Below, piece after piece: positions 33,063 to 41,817 of a DNA stretch of 49,090 bases (position 1 is the first letter of the stretch; each line of letters starts with the position of its first letter). The notes beneath the pieces are model-generated. The model saw nothing but the letters and a program-made list of their open reading frames with translations, was not told where the DNA came from and searched no databases. The stretch covers positions 23,467 to 72,556 of the forward strand of contig DATD01000032.1 in the NCBI GenBank assembly GCA_002504525.1. The letters are read 5' to 3'. Source of the stretch: Methanomassiliicoccus sp. UBA345 (lineage in GTDB: Archaea > Thermoplasmatota > Thermoplasmata > Methanomassiliicoccales > Methanomassiliicoccaceae). The position numbers and the translations under genes are program-made.

Positions 33063-33773
33063 TCACAATCGTGTCTCCGGCATGTCGATGACGATCATCT
33101 CGGCGCCGCCGTCCGAGCGGACGGTCGTTCCTCCCTTCATGCGCACCTGGTCGTTCTTGCCGATCTCGCGGCCTTCCACCATGGCGGCGCCGTCGGTGAG
33201 GTAGATGAACAGCAGCCTGCCGTTGCCGCCCACCTCGATCTCCCCTCCCTCGCCAAGGTCGCAGGCGTACAGCGTGGCGTCGGCCGCCATCTCAAGGCCG
33301 CCGCGGCCTTCGCCCGATGCCAGCGGCTGAAGCCTGTCCTTTCGCCCCTCCTTGGGGAACGTGCCCTGGGCGTACGACGGCAGCAGCCCGCGCTTGCGCG
33401 GGAAGAACCATATCTGGTACATGTGCGCCGGCGCGGTGCCGCGGTTGAACTCCGAATGGATGACTCCGGTCCCGGCGCTCATCCGCTGCGCCTGGTCCCT
33501 GCCGATCGTTCCCTTGTTGCCGGCGCTGTCCTCGTGCGAGATCTCGCCGTCCAGCACGAAGGTCACGATCTCCATCTCGCTATGGCGGTGGTCGGCGAAG
33601 CCCTCCCCCGGTTGCACGAGGTCGTCGTTGAACACCCTGAGGCCGCCGAAGCTCTGGTTGCTCCGGTCCTGATAGTCATTGAAGGAGAACAGCCAGCTGG
33701 TCCTCAGCCATCCATAGTTCCGGGTGTGGCGCCTCTCCTCCGGGATGATGGTGATGCTCCGTTCCTCGAACAT
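33063..33773 (-). CDS. pirin family protein
   Basis: A 236-aa bicupin. The metal-binding N-terminal cupin shows FADHRHSEMEIVTFVLDGEISHEDSAGN (His-x-His and Glu ligands, about residues 58-85) and GTGVIHSEFN (last His, about 104). LQVWFFPR-like YQIWFFPRKRGLLPSY follows. Some pirins are quercetinases, others redox-sensing cofactors; the activity here is unknown. Divergent from the small membrane protein at 33863. Confidence 0.92.
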   Translation of the reverse strand: MFEERSITIIPEERRHTRNYGWLRTSWLFSFNDYQDRSNQSFGGLRVFNDDLVQPGEGFADHRHSEMEIVTFVLDGEISHEDSAGNKGTIGRDQAQRMSAGTGVIHSEFNRGTAPAHMYQIWFFPRKRGLLPSYAQGTFPKEGRKDRLQPLASGEGRGGLEMAADATLYACDLGEGGEIEVGGNGRLLFIYLTDGAAMVEGREIGKNDQVRMKGGTTVRSDGGAEMIVIDMPETRL

Positions 33774-33862
33774 GATGGTAACATTCGAGCGACAGGCGTA
33801 AAAAAGTGAGCTAGCCGAACCACGCGAAGGTATTTTTCCCCCGACCTCGCATCGTTCATGAC

Positions 33863-34111
33863 ATGCCCCGCCCCGCCACCTGCAATGTATGCGGAGCCAT
33901 CATGCCAAAGCGATATCCCCGCACCTGGATGATCTGGCTCCTGGCCGTGGCCTCGATAGCCCTGCTGCTCCTGGCCCCAACGCTGATCGGCCTGGCGGAG
34001 GTGGAGGGAGGACTGCTGCTGCTCGTCGGCATCATAGGGGCGGTGGCCGCGCTGTTGCTGTTCCTTCGCACCGGTAACACCTGCGAGGCCTGTCGGGTCA
34101 AGGGGAAGTGA
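33863..34111 (+). CDS. small two-TM protein with terminal CxxC pairs
   Basis: An 82-aa protein. CNVC lies at residues 7-10 and CEAC near 74-77, with two TM helices between (about 22-42 and 48-67). Both CxxC pairs would face the same side and together could bind one zinc. A TATA-like GGTATTTTT at 33831-33839 is centred about 28 bp upstream, so the mRNA is probably leaderless. Convergent with the next gene, 2 bp apart. Not recognised. Confidence 0.65.
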   Translation: MPRPATCNVCGAIMPKRYPRTWMIWLLAVASIALLLLAPTLIGLAEVEGGLLLLVGIIGAVAALLLFLRTGNTCEACRVKGK

Positions 34112-34113
34112 GC

Positions 34114-34440
34114 CTAGGCCACGACGATGGTCAGCAGCGCCATCAGGGTGAGGGCGGCGGCCAGGGTGAAGGCTATGTACATCGCCAGCTTGGGGACGCT
34201 AAGGCTGTCGCGCCTCTCCGGGCTGCGCTTGGCCATGTCCTTCTGGAAGTTGTTATAGGCCAGCGCCACCGCTCCCCAGCCGACCGCGGCGGCCCCGAGC
34301 ATGATCGGGAGGCTCTCCAGCCCGATGCCCACGAAGAATATCAGAAGGGCGGCGATCTCCATCAGCTGGACCCCCAGGCGCTGCCAGTTGTAGACCCGCA
34401 GGGGCTTCCTCTTGCTTCTTCCAGTCCCAGAGAAGCTCAT
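34114..34440 (-). CDS. three-TM hypothetical membrane protein
   Basis: A 108-aa protein with a basic N-terminus (SGTGRSKRKPLRVYNWQR), three hydrophobic helices (about residues 22-40, 43-62 and 87-107) and a charged loop (QKDMAKRSPERRDS). The ATG at 34440 is preferred over 34452 because CATTTTTAACC on the minus strand (34463-34473) is centred about 26 bp before it. Not recognised. Confidence 0.6.
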   Translation of the reverse strand: MSFSGTGRSKRKPLRVYNWQRLGVQLMEIAALLIFFVGIGLESLPIMLGAAAVGWGAVALAYNNFQKDMAKRSPERRDSLSVPKLAMYIAFTLAAALTLMALLTIVVA

Positions 34441-34519
34441 CCCTGGGGGCATGACCGGCCAGGTTAAAAATGTGTGCCGGACGCGAACCGTGGGGACGGA
34501 GCAGGTCTCGCGGTCGGCA

Positions 34520-35131
34520 TCAGCGCCTGGACAGCCTGAGCAGCGCTGCCGGGGAGAGCGTCCGTAGGCGGTCGAGGCGGATAGGCAGATCGGAGTCCCC
34601 GCTCAAGCGCTCCACTGCCAGGTAGGAGAAGGTGAAGGCGAAGTACGGCAGCAGGTATATCCAGTCGAACGTCCCGGCCGCGATGAGGGCGAACAGCGCC
34701 ATATCGCTGAACGGCCGGTAGTTGAGGAACGCCCTGGCCAGGCCGCTCAGCTGGCGCCGGTGCGCCCATCCGTCGGCCACCTCGTCCACGAAGCCGGCAA
34801 CCAGGAACACCACGACGGGAACGATCGCGAACGTCACCTCGGACGAGGGATAGAAGGCCGCCAATGATGCCACGGCCACCACGGTGCCGGCGGCGAAGGC
34901 GCCGTTGTCGATCTTGCGGGCCATCACCAGCGAGATCAGCATGGCCGCGTAGAACGCGGTGGAGAACGGGGAGTCCTTGGCCATAAGGAATCCCATGGCC
35001 ACGCCCGAGAGGATGGCCAGAATGCGGGCGGCCTTGATGGAGCCGACCCCCTCGTCATATGCCTGGTCGATGAACTTGATGGACCCTCCGAGGAATCCAT
35101 ACAGGAAAACTAGGTGCAGGATGTCGAACAT
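34520..35131 (-). CDS. polytopic hypothetical membrane protein
   Basis: A 203-aa protein with six to seven hydrophobic segments. Conserved-looking polar residues occur inside them (FLGGSIKFIDQAYDEG near the start, GFVDEVADGWAHRR in the middle, FSDMALFALIAAGTFDW). The acidic and His residues near membrane segments resemble prenyltransferase-like or CDP-alcohol-type membrane enzymes only loosely, so no function is given. The C-terminus is basic and soluble (LRTLSPAALLRLSRR). Confidence 0.6.
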   Translation of the reverse strand: MFDILHLVFLYGFLGGSIKFIDQAYDEGVGSIKAARILAILSGVAMGFLMAKDSPFSTAFYAAMLISLVMARKIDNGAFAAGTVVAVASLAAFYPSSEVTFAIVPVVVFLVAGFVDEVADGWAHRRQLSGLARAFLNYRPFSDMALFALIAAGTFDWIYLLPYFAFTFSYLAVERLSGDSDLPIRLDRLRTLSPAALLRLSRR

Positions 35132-35476
35132 CGGTCTGCCGTCACTGGTCCGCGGGCGTCATTCCGCCCGACGGGGGGAAGACCCGTTTCCAGGATAAGA
35201 ACCTTTCAGCGCGGTTTTCCGGATCGTCCCATCACCCACTCGTTGCCGGCCGGCAGTTCCAGCACGACAATATCATAATAGATAATTCTAGTAAGTATTA
35301 TATGTGGCGAGAACAGAGTTATCCATCGAGCGGGTCGAGGAGGCCCCCTCTCCCTTACGGGCGTCAAGGTGGATGATGCCCTCACGGTCGGCCACGCTCT
35401 CCACCCTTGCGAAGAAGAGCATCACCCCCCCCCAAACACCTTCCCTTTTTCCTCAAACTTCAAGTCCTGCCCGTTC
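35132..35476. other. 345-bp gap with AT-rich core and C9 tract
   Basis: An AT-rich segment at about 35266-35303 stands out in GC-rich surroundings and could hold promoters. A run of nine C occurs at 35424-35432. Apart from the weak 44-aa ORF listed separately, nothing coding was seen. Confidence 0.4.
35288..35422 (-). CDS. possible 44-aa ORF (weak)
   Basis: The frame starts MLFFARVESVADREGIIHLD and reaches a stop in AT-rich DNA. Its first 31 codons mostly end in G or C, like real genes here, while the last 12 do not, so it may be the remnant of a longer gene. A GGGGGTG stretch precedes the ATG. No family was recognised. Confidence 0.25.
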   Translation of the reverse strand: MLFFARVESVADREGIIHLDARKGEGASSTRSMDNSVLATYNTY

Positions 35477-36124
35477 ATGCACCCGATGATGCCGCTGGAC
35501 CGGAACTTCTTCGCCAGGCCGGCGCTGGAAGTGGCGCCTGACCTCCTGGGAAAGATGCTGATCCATCACTCGCCGGAAGGCATGCTCTCCGGCATGGTGG
35601 TGGAGACGGAGGCCTACGGCGGGATCGGCGACCCCGCCTCTCATGCCTTCCGGGGAAGACGCACCTCAAGGAACGAGGTCATGTGGGGCCCGGCCGGCCA
35701 TGCCTACATCTATCCCATCTACGGGATGTACCTGTGCTTCAACGTCGTCACCGGCGACGAAGGCTCGCCGCAGGGAGTGTTCATCAGAGCGGCGGAGCCG
35801 AGGCAGGGCCTGGACGTCATGGCGAAGGCCAGAGGAATGGCGCTCAACGATGGCAGCGTGACGAAGCTCGCCAACGGCCCGTCCAAGCTGTGCATGGCGT
35901 TCCGTCTGACCCGGGAGATGAGCGGGGCCGACGTGACGGGCGGGGCGCTCCATTTCACCGAGGGAGAGGACGTTGAGTTCGTCACTTCCAGCCGAATCGG
36001 CATCGACTACGCGGGCGAGGCCGCCTCCTGGCCGTGGCGGTTCCTGGTAAAGGACAGCCGATTCGTGAGCCGTAGGGCAGCGAGGGCGGCGTTGACCTCC
36101 CAGTCAACGACAAAAGGGGCTTGA
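35477..36124 (+). CDS. 3-methyladenine DNA glycosylase (AAG/MPG family)
   Basis: A 215-aa protein of the alkyladenine glycosylase family, which removes alkylated purines from DNA. Seen are FFARPALEVAPDLLGKMLIH, VVETEAYGGIGDPASHAFRGRRTSRNEVMWGPAGHAYIYPIYGMYLCFNVVTG, and GVFIRAAEP. This covers the catalytic Glu (VETEAY), the intercalating loop region (AYIYPIYGMY) and the substrate pocket. The ATG at 35477 is chosen since the family begins close to LDRNFFARP; ATG 35489 is possible. Confidence 0.93.
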   Translation: MHPMMPLDRNFFARPALEVAPDLLGKMLIHHSPEGMLSGMVVETEAYGGIGDPASHAFRGRRTSRNEVMWGPAGHAYIYPIYGMYLCFNVVTGDEGSPQGVFIRAAEPRQGLDVMAKARGMALNDGSVTKLANGPSKLCMAFRLTREMSGADVTGGALHFTEGEDVEFVTSSRIGIDYAGEAASWPWRFLVKDSRFVSRRAARAALTSQSTTKGA

Positions 36125-36151
36125 TGTACCCGTCGCACCGTCCCGGTGGCG

Positions 36152-37849
36152 ATGAGACATCCCTTCGCGGCCATGGCCGCCGTCCTGACCGCCCTGGCCC
36201 TGGCCATGGGCGGGGCAGCCTCCCTGTTCATCGATGACGCCTCGGCAAGCGAGCTCCGCCCCTTCTCCTCCGAAGCGGAGATGTTCTCCTTCCTGAACTC
36301 GCACCGCTCTGGTTCCATTTTCGACGGCCTGTTCGGGCACGACACCGCGGCGATGGAATCCGCGTCCGGCGACCGCTCCGGGACCAACGTGCAGGTGGCC
36401 GGCGTCGACGAGGGGGACATGGTCAAGACCGACGGCCGGTACATCTACATCTCGGACGGGCTCTCCGTCCACGTGGTCCGGGCCGCTCCCGACGCGCTGC
36501 AGAACGTTTCAATCATCGAAGCGGTGGACGGCTGGCACATCAGCGCCCTCTATCTGGAGGGCGACACGCTGATCGTGGTGCGCTACCACTCGCTGTTCTA
36601 CGCCATGGGCGCCGCGTACTCGGCCATGCTGCCGTCGGAGGAGAGCACCGCTCTGTTCGCTTACAACGTCTCCGATCCCTCCAGGCCGGTGCTGGAGCAC
36701 CAGGCCGGGGCGTCCGGCTGGTGTGCCGGCTCCCGGATGGTCGACGGCACGGTGTACGCGGTGGTGCAGAAGAGCATCTGGGCCAACGGCGGCATATCAC
36801 TCCCGGCGGTGACCGACGGGGGCGATTCGACGATGATCGATGCCACCGAGATCATGCACGATCCTTCGGTAAAAGAGGCATCGAGCTTCATCAGCCTGCT
36901 GGCGTTCGACGCCGCCTCGGGAGAGAGCTCTTGCCTGACCGTGGCCGCCCCGGTGTCATCGGTCATGTACATGTCGCCGTCGTCGCTCTATCTGACGATG
37001 CCGGACTTCTCGCGTACTGATGTCCAGGGCGCGGGGACGACCATCTACCGCCTCGACGTGGACGGACCGAGCGTCACCCTCGCGGCGAAGGGCTCGGTGG
37101 ACGGCTACGTCATGTCGCAGTTCAGCATGGACGAGGACGGCGGCCACCTCCGCGTGGCGTCCTCGTCCGGCTGGAGCGCCCCTTCGACGGCGGTCACGGT
37201 GCTGGACGCTGGCCTCAGTGAGGTTGGAAAGCTGACCGGCATCGCCCCCGGCGAGACGCTGTACTCCTGCCGGTTCATCAACGACCGCCTGTACCTGGTG
37301 ACGGCCATCCAGGTCGACCCGCTGTTCGTTATCGATCTGAGCGATCCGACCGCTCCGGCTCTGAGGGGCGAGCTGAAGGTCCCTGGCATATCGACGTACC
37401 TGCAGATGACCGAGCACGGGCTGCTCGGGATCGGGGCAGAGAACGGCACGCTCAAGGTGTCGCTGTTCGGCGTGGCGGACGACGTGCCGACGGAGATCGA
37501 CACCTACCGCTTCGTCGGCTATGCCTATTCTGAGGGGCAGTGGGACCACCACGCGGTGCTGTGGGACGATCGCTACGATATGCTGTCCCTCCCGGTGCAG
37601 CAATGGTCCGGCAGCCTCGCGCCGATGTCGTCACTGGCTGTGCTGTCGGTCGGCGAGGACGGCATCCGCTTCATGGGCGGGATCGAGCATCCGGACACGG
37701 TGCAGAGGGCGCTGTACATCGGAGGCGACCTGTACTCGATATCGACCACCATGGTAAAGGTCAGCTCTCTTCCCGACCTGTCGGAGGAAGGCAGCCTGGT
37801 CTACCGGACCGCATCGGACGCTTACGGATGGCATGGAGCGGCGCGCTGA
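36152..37849 (+). CDS. secreted beta-propeller domain protein
   Basis: A 565-aa exported protein. The signal peptide spans residues 1-31 (MRHPFAAMAAVLTALALAMG). It is followed by the Beta_propel family opening GTNVQVAGVDEGDMVKTDGRYIYISDG (about 80-105), then blade-like repeats to the end. The family is secreted and of unknown function. GGTGG precedes the ATG at 36152. The next gene, a membrane-bound HTH regulator, overlaps or abuts the stop, so the two are probably translated together. Confidence 0.85.
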   Translation: MRHPFAAMAAVLTALALAMGGAASLFIDDASASELRPFSSEAEMFSFLNSHRSGSIFDGLFGHDTAAMESASGDRSGTNVQVAGVDEGDMVKTDGRYIYISDGLSVHVVRAAPDALQNVSIIEAVDGWHISALYLEGDTLIVVRYHSLFYAMGAAYSAMLPSEESTALFAYNVSDPSRPVLEHQAGASGWCAGSRMVDGTVYAVVQKSIWANGGISLPAVTDGGDSTMIDATEIMHDPSVKEASSFISLLAFDAASGESSCLTVAAPVSSVMYMSPSSLYLTMPDFSRTDVQGAGTTIYRLDVDGPSVTLAAKGSVDGYVMSQFSMDEDGGHLRVASSSGWSAPSTAVTVLDAGLSEVGKLTGIAPGETLYSCRFINDRLYLVTAIQVDPLFVIDLSDPTAPALRGELKVPGISTYLQMTEHGLLGIGAENGTLKVSLFGVADDVPTEIDTYRFVGYAYSEGQWDHHAVLWDDRYDMLSLPVQQWSGSLAPMSSLAVLSVGEDGIRFMGGIEHPDTVQRALYIGGDLYSISTTMVKVSSLPDLSEEGSLVYRTASDAYGWHGAAR

Positions 37850-37850
37850 G

Positions 37851-38450
37851 ATGCAAGGATTGAAGTTTCCCGACCGCCTGTCCGTGAGAGGAGGCGGGAG
37901 AACGAAGGTCGAGCTGGACAAGCGAGCGCTGTTCGCGCTGGCATCGGACACCCGCCTGGACATACTGAGCTCGCTGCGAGAGAACCGCCGCACCGTCTCG
38001 CAGCTGGCCGACCTTCTGAACATCGATAAAGCGGCGATACACCGCCACCTCAAGAAGCTGGAGGAGGGAGGCTTCGTCGCCAGAACGGAAGACCACGGCT
38101 TCGTGTACTACGGGCTGACGTGGAAGGCGAGGAGCATGCTCTCCCCGGACGACAACACCCGCATCGTTCTGCTGCTGACCTGCTCCCTCATATGCGTCAT
38201 CGGCCTGGCGGCCGTCATCGCCGCCGGCGGACCGCTGGAACAAGCGGCCATGGATGGAGCGGAATCGCAGTACTCGTCGGACGGATCGATCCTGTCGCCC
38301 GGCAACGACTGGCACTGGATCATCCCGTCGTCGATACTCGGGCTCGCGGCCTTCGCCCTCTTCTACTCGGCGTTCCTGTACCTGAGGAGGCCGAGGCAGC
38401 GCGGCGGGGAGGATGCGGACGGACCGCTCAACGGTTCACAGGACGATTGA
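37851..38450 (+). CDS. membrane-bound winged-helix (ArsR-type) regulator
   Basis: A protein of about 199 aa. An ArsR-like winged helix lies at about residues 20-90 (LASDTRLDILSSLRENRRTVSQLADLLNIDKAAIHRHLKKLEEGGFV). Two TM helices (about 102-123 and 155-175) enclose a 30-residue external loop. The junction TGAGATG with the beta-propeller gene supports the ATG at 37851; an ATG at 37833 overlapping that gene by 17 bp is possible. A DNA-binding domain tied to the membrane beside a secreted propeller suggests signal sensing across the membrane (inference). Confidence 0.82.
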   Translation: MQGLKFPDRLSVRGGGRTKVELDKRALFALASDTRLDILSSLRENRRTVSQLADLLNIDKAAIHRHLKKLEEGGFVARTEDHGFVYYGLTWKARSMLSPDDNTRIVLLLTCSLICVIGLAAVIAAGGPLEQAAMDGAESQYSSDGSILSPGNDWHWIIPSSILGLAAFALFYSAFLYLRRPRQRGGEDADGPLNGSQDD

Positions 38451-38506
38451 GGTCTCCGGCCAATCTATAACTAGTTGCCACGCCAAAAGAGATATCGGTA
38501 GTGATA

Positions 38507-38995
38507 ATGGTCAACGCGGAGAGCAGCATCAACCGGCTGACCGGGGAGTGGCGGGCCAGCATGAAGTTCAGCATGGAGGACGGCAGCATCGCCCAGGGGC
38601 GGGGCACCGCCATCGGGCGCTCCATCGCGCTGGGTCGAGGGGTCCAGTTCGTTCTGAAGGGCGACCTCGAAGGGATCGGCACTTACGAGGAATACAACAT
38701 GGTCGCCTACGACCCCGAGGAGGATACGGTGAGCCAGTTCGCAGTAACCTCGATGGGGGTGGTGCACGCCCACACCGGCCGCTTCAGCGGAGGGGACAGC
38801 CTGATCCTGAAATGGAGCGGCAGCATCCGAGGAGCGCCGGCCGAGGAGGAGATCACCGTGAAACTGATCTCGGAGGACGAGTTCGCCATCCGCCAGGTCG
38901 ACCGGATCGATGGCAAGGTCACCACGGTCGGGGAGTACGTTTACAAGAGGAGCTCCCGCAAGGTGCTGGAGGAACCAGTCCCGGCTTTCGCGTGA
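38507..38995 (+). CDS. DUF1579-like beta-barrel protein (paralogue of 9947)
   Basis: A 162-aa soluble beta-rich protein. It has RLTGEWRASMKFSMEDGS at the start, then VQFVLKGDLEGIGTYEEYNMVAYDPEEDTVSQF, LKWSGSIRGAPAEEEITVKL, and a charged final strand. It matches the 9947 product in length and motif order. The ATG at 38507 is preferred over the GTG at 38501. A TATA-like CTATAAC at about 38465-38471 lies upstream. Function unknown. Confidence 0.65.
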   Translation: MVNAESSINRLTGEWRASMKFSMEDGSIAQGRGTAIGRSIALGRGVQFVLKGDLEGIGTYEEYNMVAYDPEEDTVSQFAVTSMGVVHAHTGRFSGGDSLILKWSGSIRGAPAEEEITVKLISEDEFAIRQVDRIDGKVTTVGEYVYKRSSRKVLEEPVPAFA

Positions 38996-39113
38996 CGCTT
39001 ACACGCCGCGGGAGGGATCGCCGGTCCTTAGCAACGATCCCGCATCTGGATATCGTACAGCGGTGCCGCTCTCAAAGTGAACATTAAAGACCTTGTGCCT
39101 TCAATGGGGAGGC

Positions 39114-40118
39114 ATGAACGAGCGCGAACGCCTCATCGCCTCACTTGTACTGGAGCCTGTCGACCGCGTGCCCGTGGTGTCTCACCTGCAGACCGCCACG
39201 GTCGACCTGATGGATGCGACCGGCTGCTACTGGCCAGAAGCGAACAGAAACGCTAAGCAGATGCTCACGTTGGCTCTGGCGGCCAACAAGGTCGCCGGCC
39301 TGGAGAGCGTCAAGGTGCCGTTCGACGTGGCGCTCGACCCCACCGCCTTCGGCGTCCAAACCGGCAACGAGGCCGTCGATAGGCCCCCATCGGTCATGCG
39401 AACGATCATCAGCTCGATCGACGATGTCGATCGGCTTCAGGTCCCCAATCCTCATCGCGACGGACGGCCGCCCGTCGTGCTGGAAGCGCTGCGAATACTG
39501 GACGACATGCAGCTGACGATACCGATCTTCGGCGGCGTCATCGCGCCGTTCATGCTGGCCGGCCAGATGCGGGGGGAGGAGAAGGCCATCATGGACGTTA
39601 TGCTCGACCCCGAGCTGATGAAGGGCCTGCTGGACAAGTGCGCGGAGTGGGGCGCCATCTACGCAGCGGCGCAGGTGGACGCGGGGGCGGACGTCATCGC
39701 GCTCATCGACGCCACCGCCTCCGGCACCATACTGTCCCCGGAACAGTACAAGGAGTTCGCCCTGCCGTTCCAGAGGAGGGTCGTGAACGCCATACATGCC
39801 AAGGGCGCTCCGGTCATCCTGCATATATGCGGGGACACCGCCACCAACTTCGACCTGATGATGTCCACCGGCGCCGACGGCATCAGTGTCGATCAGAGCA
39901 TGGACATGAGGTGGGTGAAGGAGCGCACCGCCGGCAGGTGCGCGGCGGTCGGCAATGTATCGCCTACGACGACCCTGCTGTTCGGCTCCCCCGAGGACGT
40001 CACGCGCTCCTGCCGCGACATCATCGCCGCCGGCACCGACGTGCTGGCCCCCGGCTGCGGCTTCGCGCCCAGGACCCCGCTGGCCAACATGAAGGCCATG
40101 ACCCGCTCGATGAGGTGA
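39114..40118 (+). CDS. methylcobamide:CoM methyltransferase-like protein (MtaA/MtbA family)
   Basis: A 334-aa UroD-superfamily protein, the length of MtaA and MtbA. Zinc ligands are H237-x-C239 (ILHICGDT) and C315 (APGCGFAPRTPL). ERLIASLVLEPVDRVPV at the N-terminus and GNVSPTTTLLFGSPEDV also fit. In methanogens such enzymes move the methyl group from a methylated corrinoid protein to coenzyme M. ATTAAAGA at about 39083-39090 is the likely TATA box, and GGGGAGG lies too close to the ATG to act as a normal site, so the mRNA may be nearly leaderless. No corrinoid protein lies nearby. Confidence 0.88.
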   Translation: MNERERLIASLVLEPVDRVPVVSHLQTATVDLMDATGCYWPEANRNAKQMLTLALAANKVAGLESVKVPFDVALDPTAFGVQTGNEAVDRPPSVMRTIISSIDDVDRLQVPNPHRDGRPPVVLEALRILDDMQLTIPIFGGVIAPFMLAGQMRGEEKAIMDVMLDPELMKGLLDKCAEWGAIYAAAQVDAGADVIALIDATASGTILSPEQYKEFALPFQRRVVNAIHAKGAPVILHICGDTATNFDLMMSTGADGISVDQSMDMRWVKERTAGRCAAVGNVSPTTTLLFGSPEDVTRSCRDIIAAGTDVLAPGCGFAPRTPLANMKAMTRSMR

Positions 40119-40251
40119 CGGACCCCGCTGCGAGGGCCGATCCTGACCATACAGCGAAGCTGGTCGGGCCTCACCGGCGCATCGGCGCCCCCTCGTTAAA
40201 TAAATGGGGCTGACAACCGACGTCCCGCTCTCCTGAAGGAGAGGTGGGAAC

Positions 40252-41601
40252 ATGAACAGAAAACTAGCGATTGTGGCAGTTGCGGCCGTCGCCGCGGCCT
40301 TGGTGATCGGGGTGGCCTTGAGCGGGGTCAACCTGAACCTGAGGTCACAGGTCGCGCCGACCAAGACGGTCGTGGAGAACATGCAGGAGAATGGCAATTT
40401 CACTACTCTCACCGAGTCGATGAACTCCACCGGCCTGACCGAAGCGCTCAACGCGACCGGCCCGTTCACGGTGTTCGCCCCTACCGATGATGCCTTCGGC
40501 GAAATGAACTCCATGGCGGAGCACCGCTTGATGGACGACCGGGAGAACCTCACCAAGGTATTGCAATATCATGTGGTGCCCGGCGACCTTACGAACGAAA
40601 GCCTGACCAACGGCATGACCCTGACCACGCTGGCAGGGGTCAATCTGACCGTGATCGTCAATGAGACGGGCACCTACATCAACGACGCCAAGCTGGGACA
40701 GGAGATCGACTCCACCAACGGCGTCGTCCACGCGGTCGACAAGGTCCTGGTCCCGAGGAACATCGTGCAGACGGTCGACAATGACACCAACCTGACGATG
40801 CTGGCGGAGGCGCTGAACCGGACGAACCTGACCGAGGCGCTCAACGCGACCGGCCCGTTCACGGTGTTCGCCCCGACCAACGCGGCGTTCTCGAACGCCA
40901 ACGAGACGGTGCGCGGCCTGATGGAGAAGAACGACACGGCCAGCACTGAGCAGCTGAGGCAGCTGCTCCTGTACCACGTCGTCCCGGCCAAGGTGGTGAA
41001 CGGCAACGGAACCGAGAACCAGACGATGGACACGCTATCCGGGCAGAGGCTGGTGTACCGCACCAACGATTCGGGGGTGTTCATCAACAACAATGAGGTG
41101 GTGAAGAGCAACATCATAGCCACCAACGGCGTGGTGTACACGATCGACTCGGTGCTCGCCACCCCGCAGACGATCAACATGACGCTGGCTTCTAACGCTT
41201 CGCTCAGCCGCGCCTACGAGGTGCTGTCCTCTGCCAATCTGACCGACACGCTGAACGCCAGCGGCCCGTTCACGGTGTTCGTGCCGAACAACGAGGCCTT
41301 CGCGATGATGGGCAACGTCCCGACCGACGAGGCGAACCTGACCGCGATACTGACGTACCACGTGCTGAACGGCGAGATGTTCTCGTGGCAGCTGGAGAAC
41401 GGCACGGTCACGACCCTCAACGGTCAGCCGCTGAACGTCACCGTCAACCATATGGAGAACGGGACGGTGTGGACGGTAGGCAACGCCACCATAGTGACGT
41501 CGGACATCATCTGCACCAACGGCGTAATCCACGTCATCGACAAGGTGCTGGTCCCACCGGACATGACGCAGCCGAAGCAGGGCGCCATGCCGAGGATGTG
41601 A
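40252..41601 (+). CDS. secreted protein with three fasciclin (FAS1) domains
   Basis: A 449-aa surface protein. A signal or anchor segment at residues 5-27 is followed by three FAS1 domains (about 36-165, 168-305 and 310-440). Each has the H1 box (ALNATGPFTVFAPTDDAF, ALNATGPFTVFAPTNAAF, TLNASGPFTVFVPNNEAF) and an H2-like GVVHAVDKVL, GVVYTIDSVL or GVIHVIDKVL. N-x-S/T sequons are abundant, as in glycosylated archaeal surface proteins. FAS1 domains act in adhesion. GAGAGGTGGG precedes the ATG, and TTAAATAAAT at about 40196-40205 is the likely TATA box. Confidence 0.93.
   Translation: MNRKLAIVAVAAVAAALVIGVALSGVNLNLRSQVAPTKTVVENMQENGNFTTLTESMNSTGLTEALNATGPFTVFAPTDDAFGEMNSMAEHRLMDDRENLTKVLQYHVVPGDLTNESLTNGMTLTTLAGVNLTVIVNETGTYINDAKLGQEIDSTNGVVHAVDKVLVPRNIVQTVDNDTNLTMLAEALNRTNLTEALNATGPFTVFAPTNAAFSNANETVRGLMEKNDTASTEQLRQLLLYHVVPAKVVNGNGTENQTMDTLSGQRLVYRTNDSGVFINNNEVVKSNIIATNGVVYTIDSVLATPQTINMTLASNASLSRAYEVLSSANLTDTLNASGPFTVFVPNNEAFAMMGNVPTDEANLTAILTYHVLNGEMFSWQLENGTVTTLNGQPLNVTVNHMENGTVWTVGNATIVTSDIICTNGVIHVIDKVLVPPDMTQPKQGAMPRM
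40434..40874 (+). repeat. 48-bp near-identical direct repeat inside the FAS1 gene
   Basis: Positions 40434-40481 and 40827-40874 differ at one base. Both encode the LTEALNATGPFTVFAP segment of FAS1 domains 1 and 2. Confidence 0.85.
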
Positions 41602-41615
41602 CGTCAACCAAACCC

Positions 41616-41632
41616 TTTTTCCTCCTTTTTTT
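41616..41632 (+). terminator. oligo-T terminator of the FAS1 gene
   Basis: T5 at 41616-41620 and T7 at 41626-41632 lie 15-31 bp after the stop, without a stem, as is common in archaea. Confidence 0.6.
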
Positions 41633-41817
41633 CGCTTCCTTCACCGATCCTACGATGTTATGGCGGGCGGCTCGTATGCGGGTCCAGACGGCGCCGGGGA
41701 CGGCCATGACCATGCGTGCACGGCGCCGCCGGAGGACCGTTAGCAGCAGCGTGCCACCGCGGCAATTGACAACGGTTTTATATTCACGTTCTATACGCCG
41801 AGAACAACGGTTGAACA

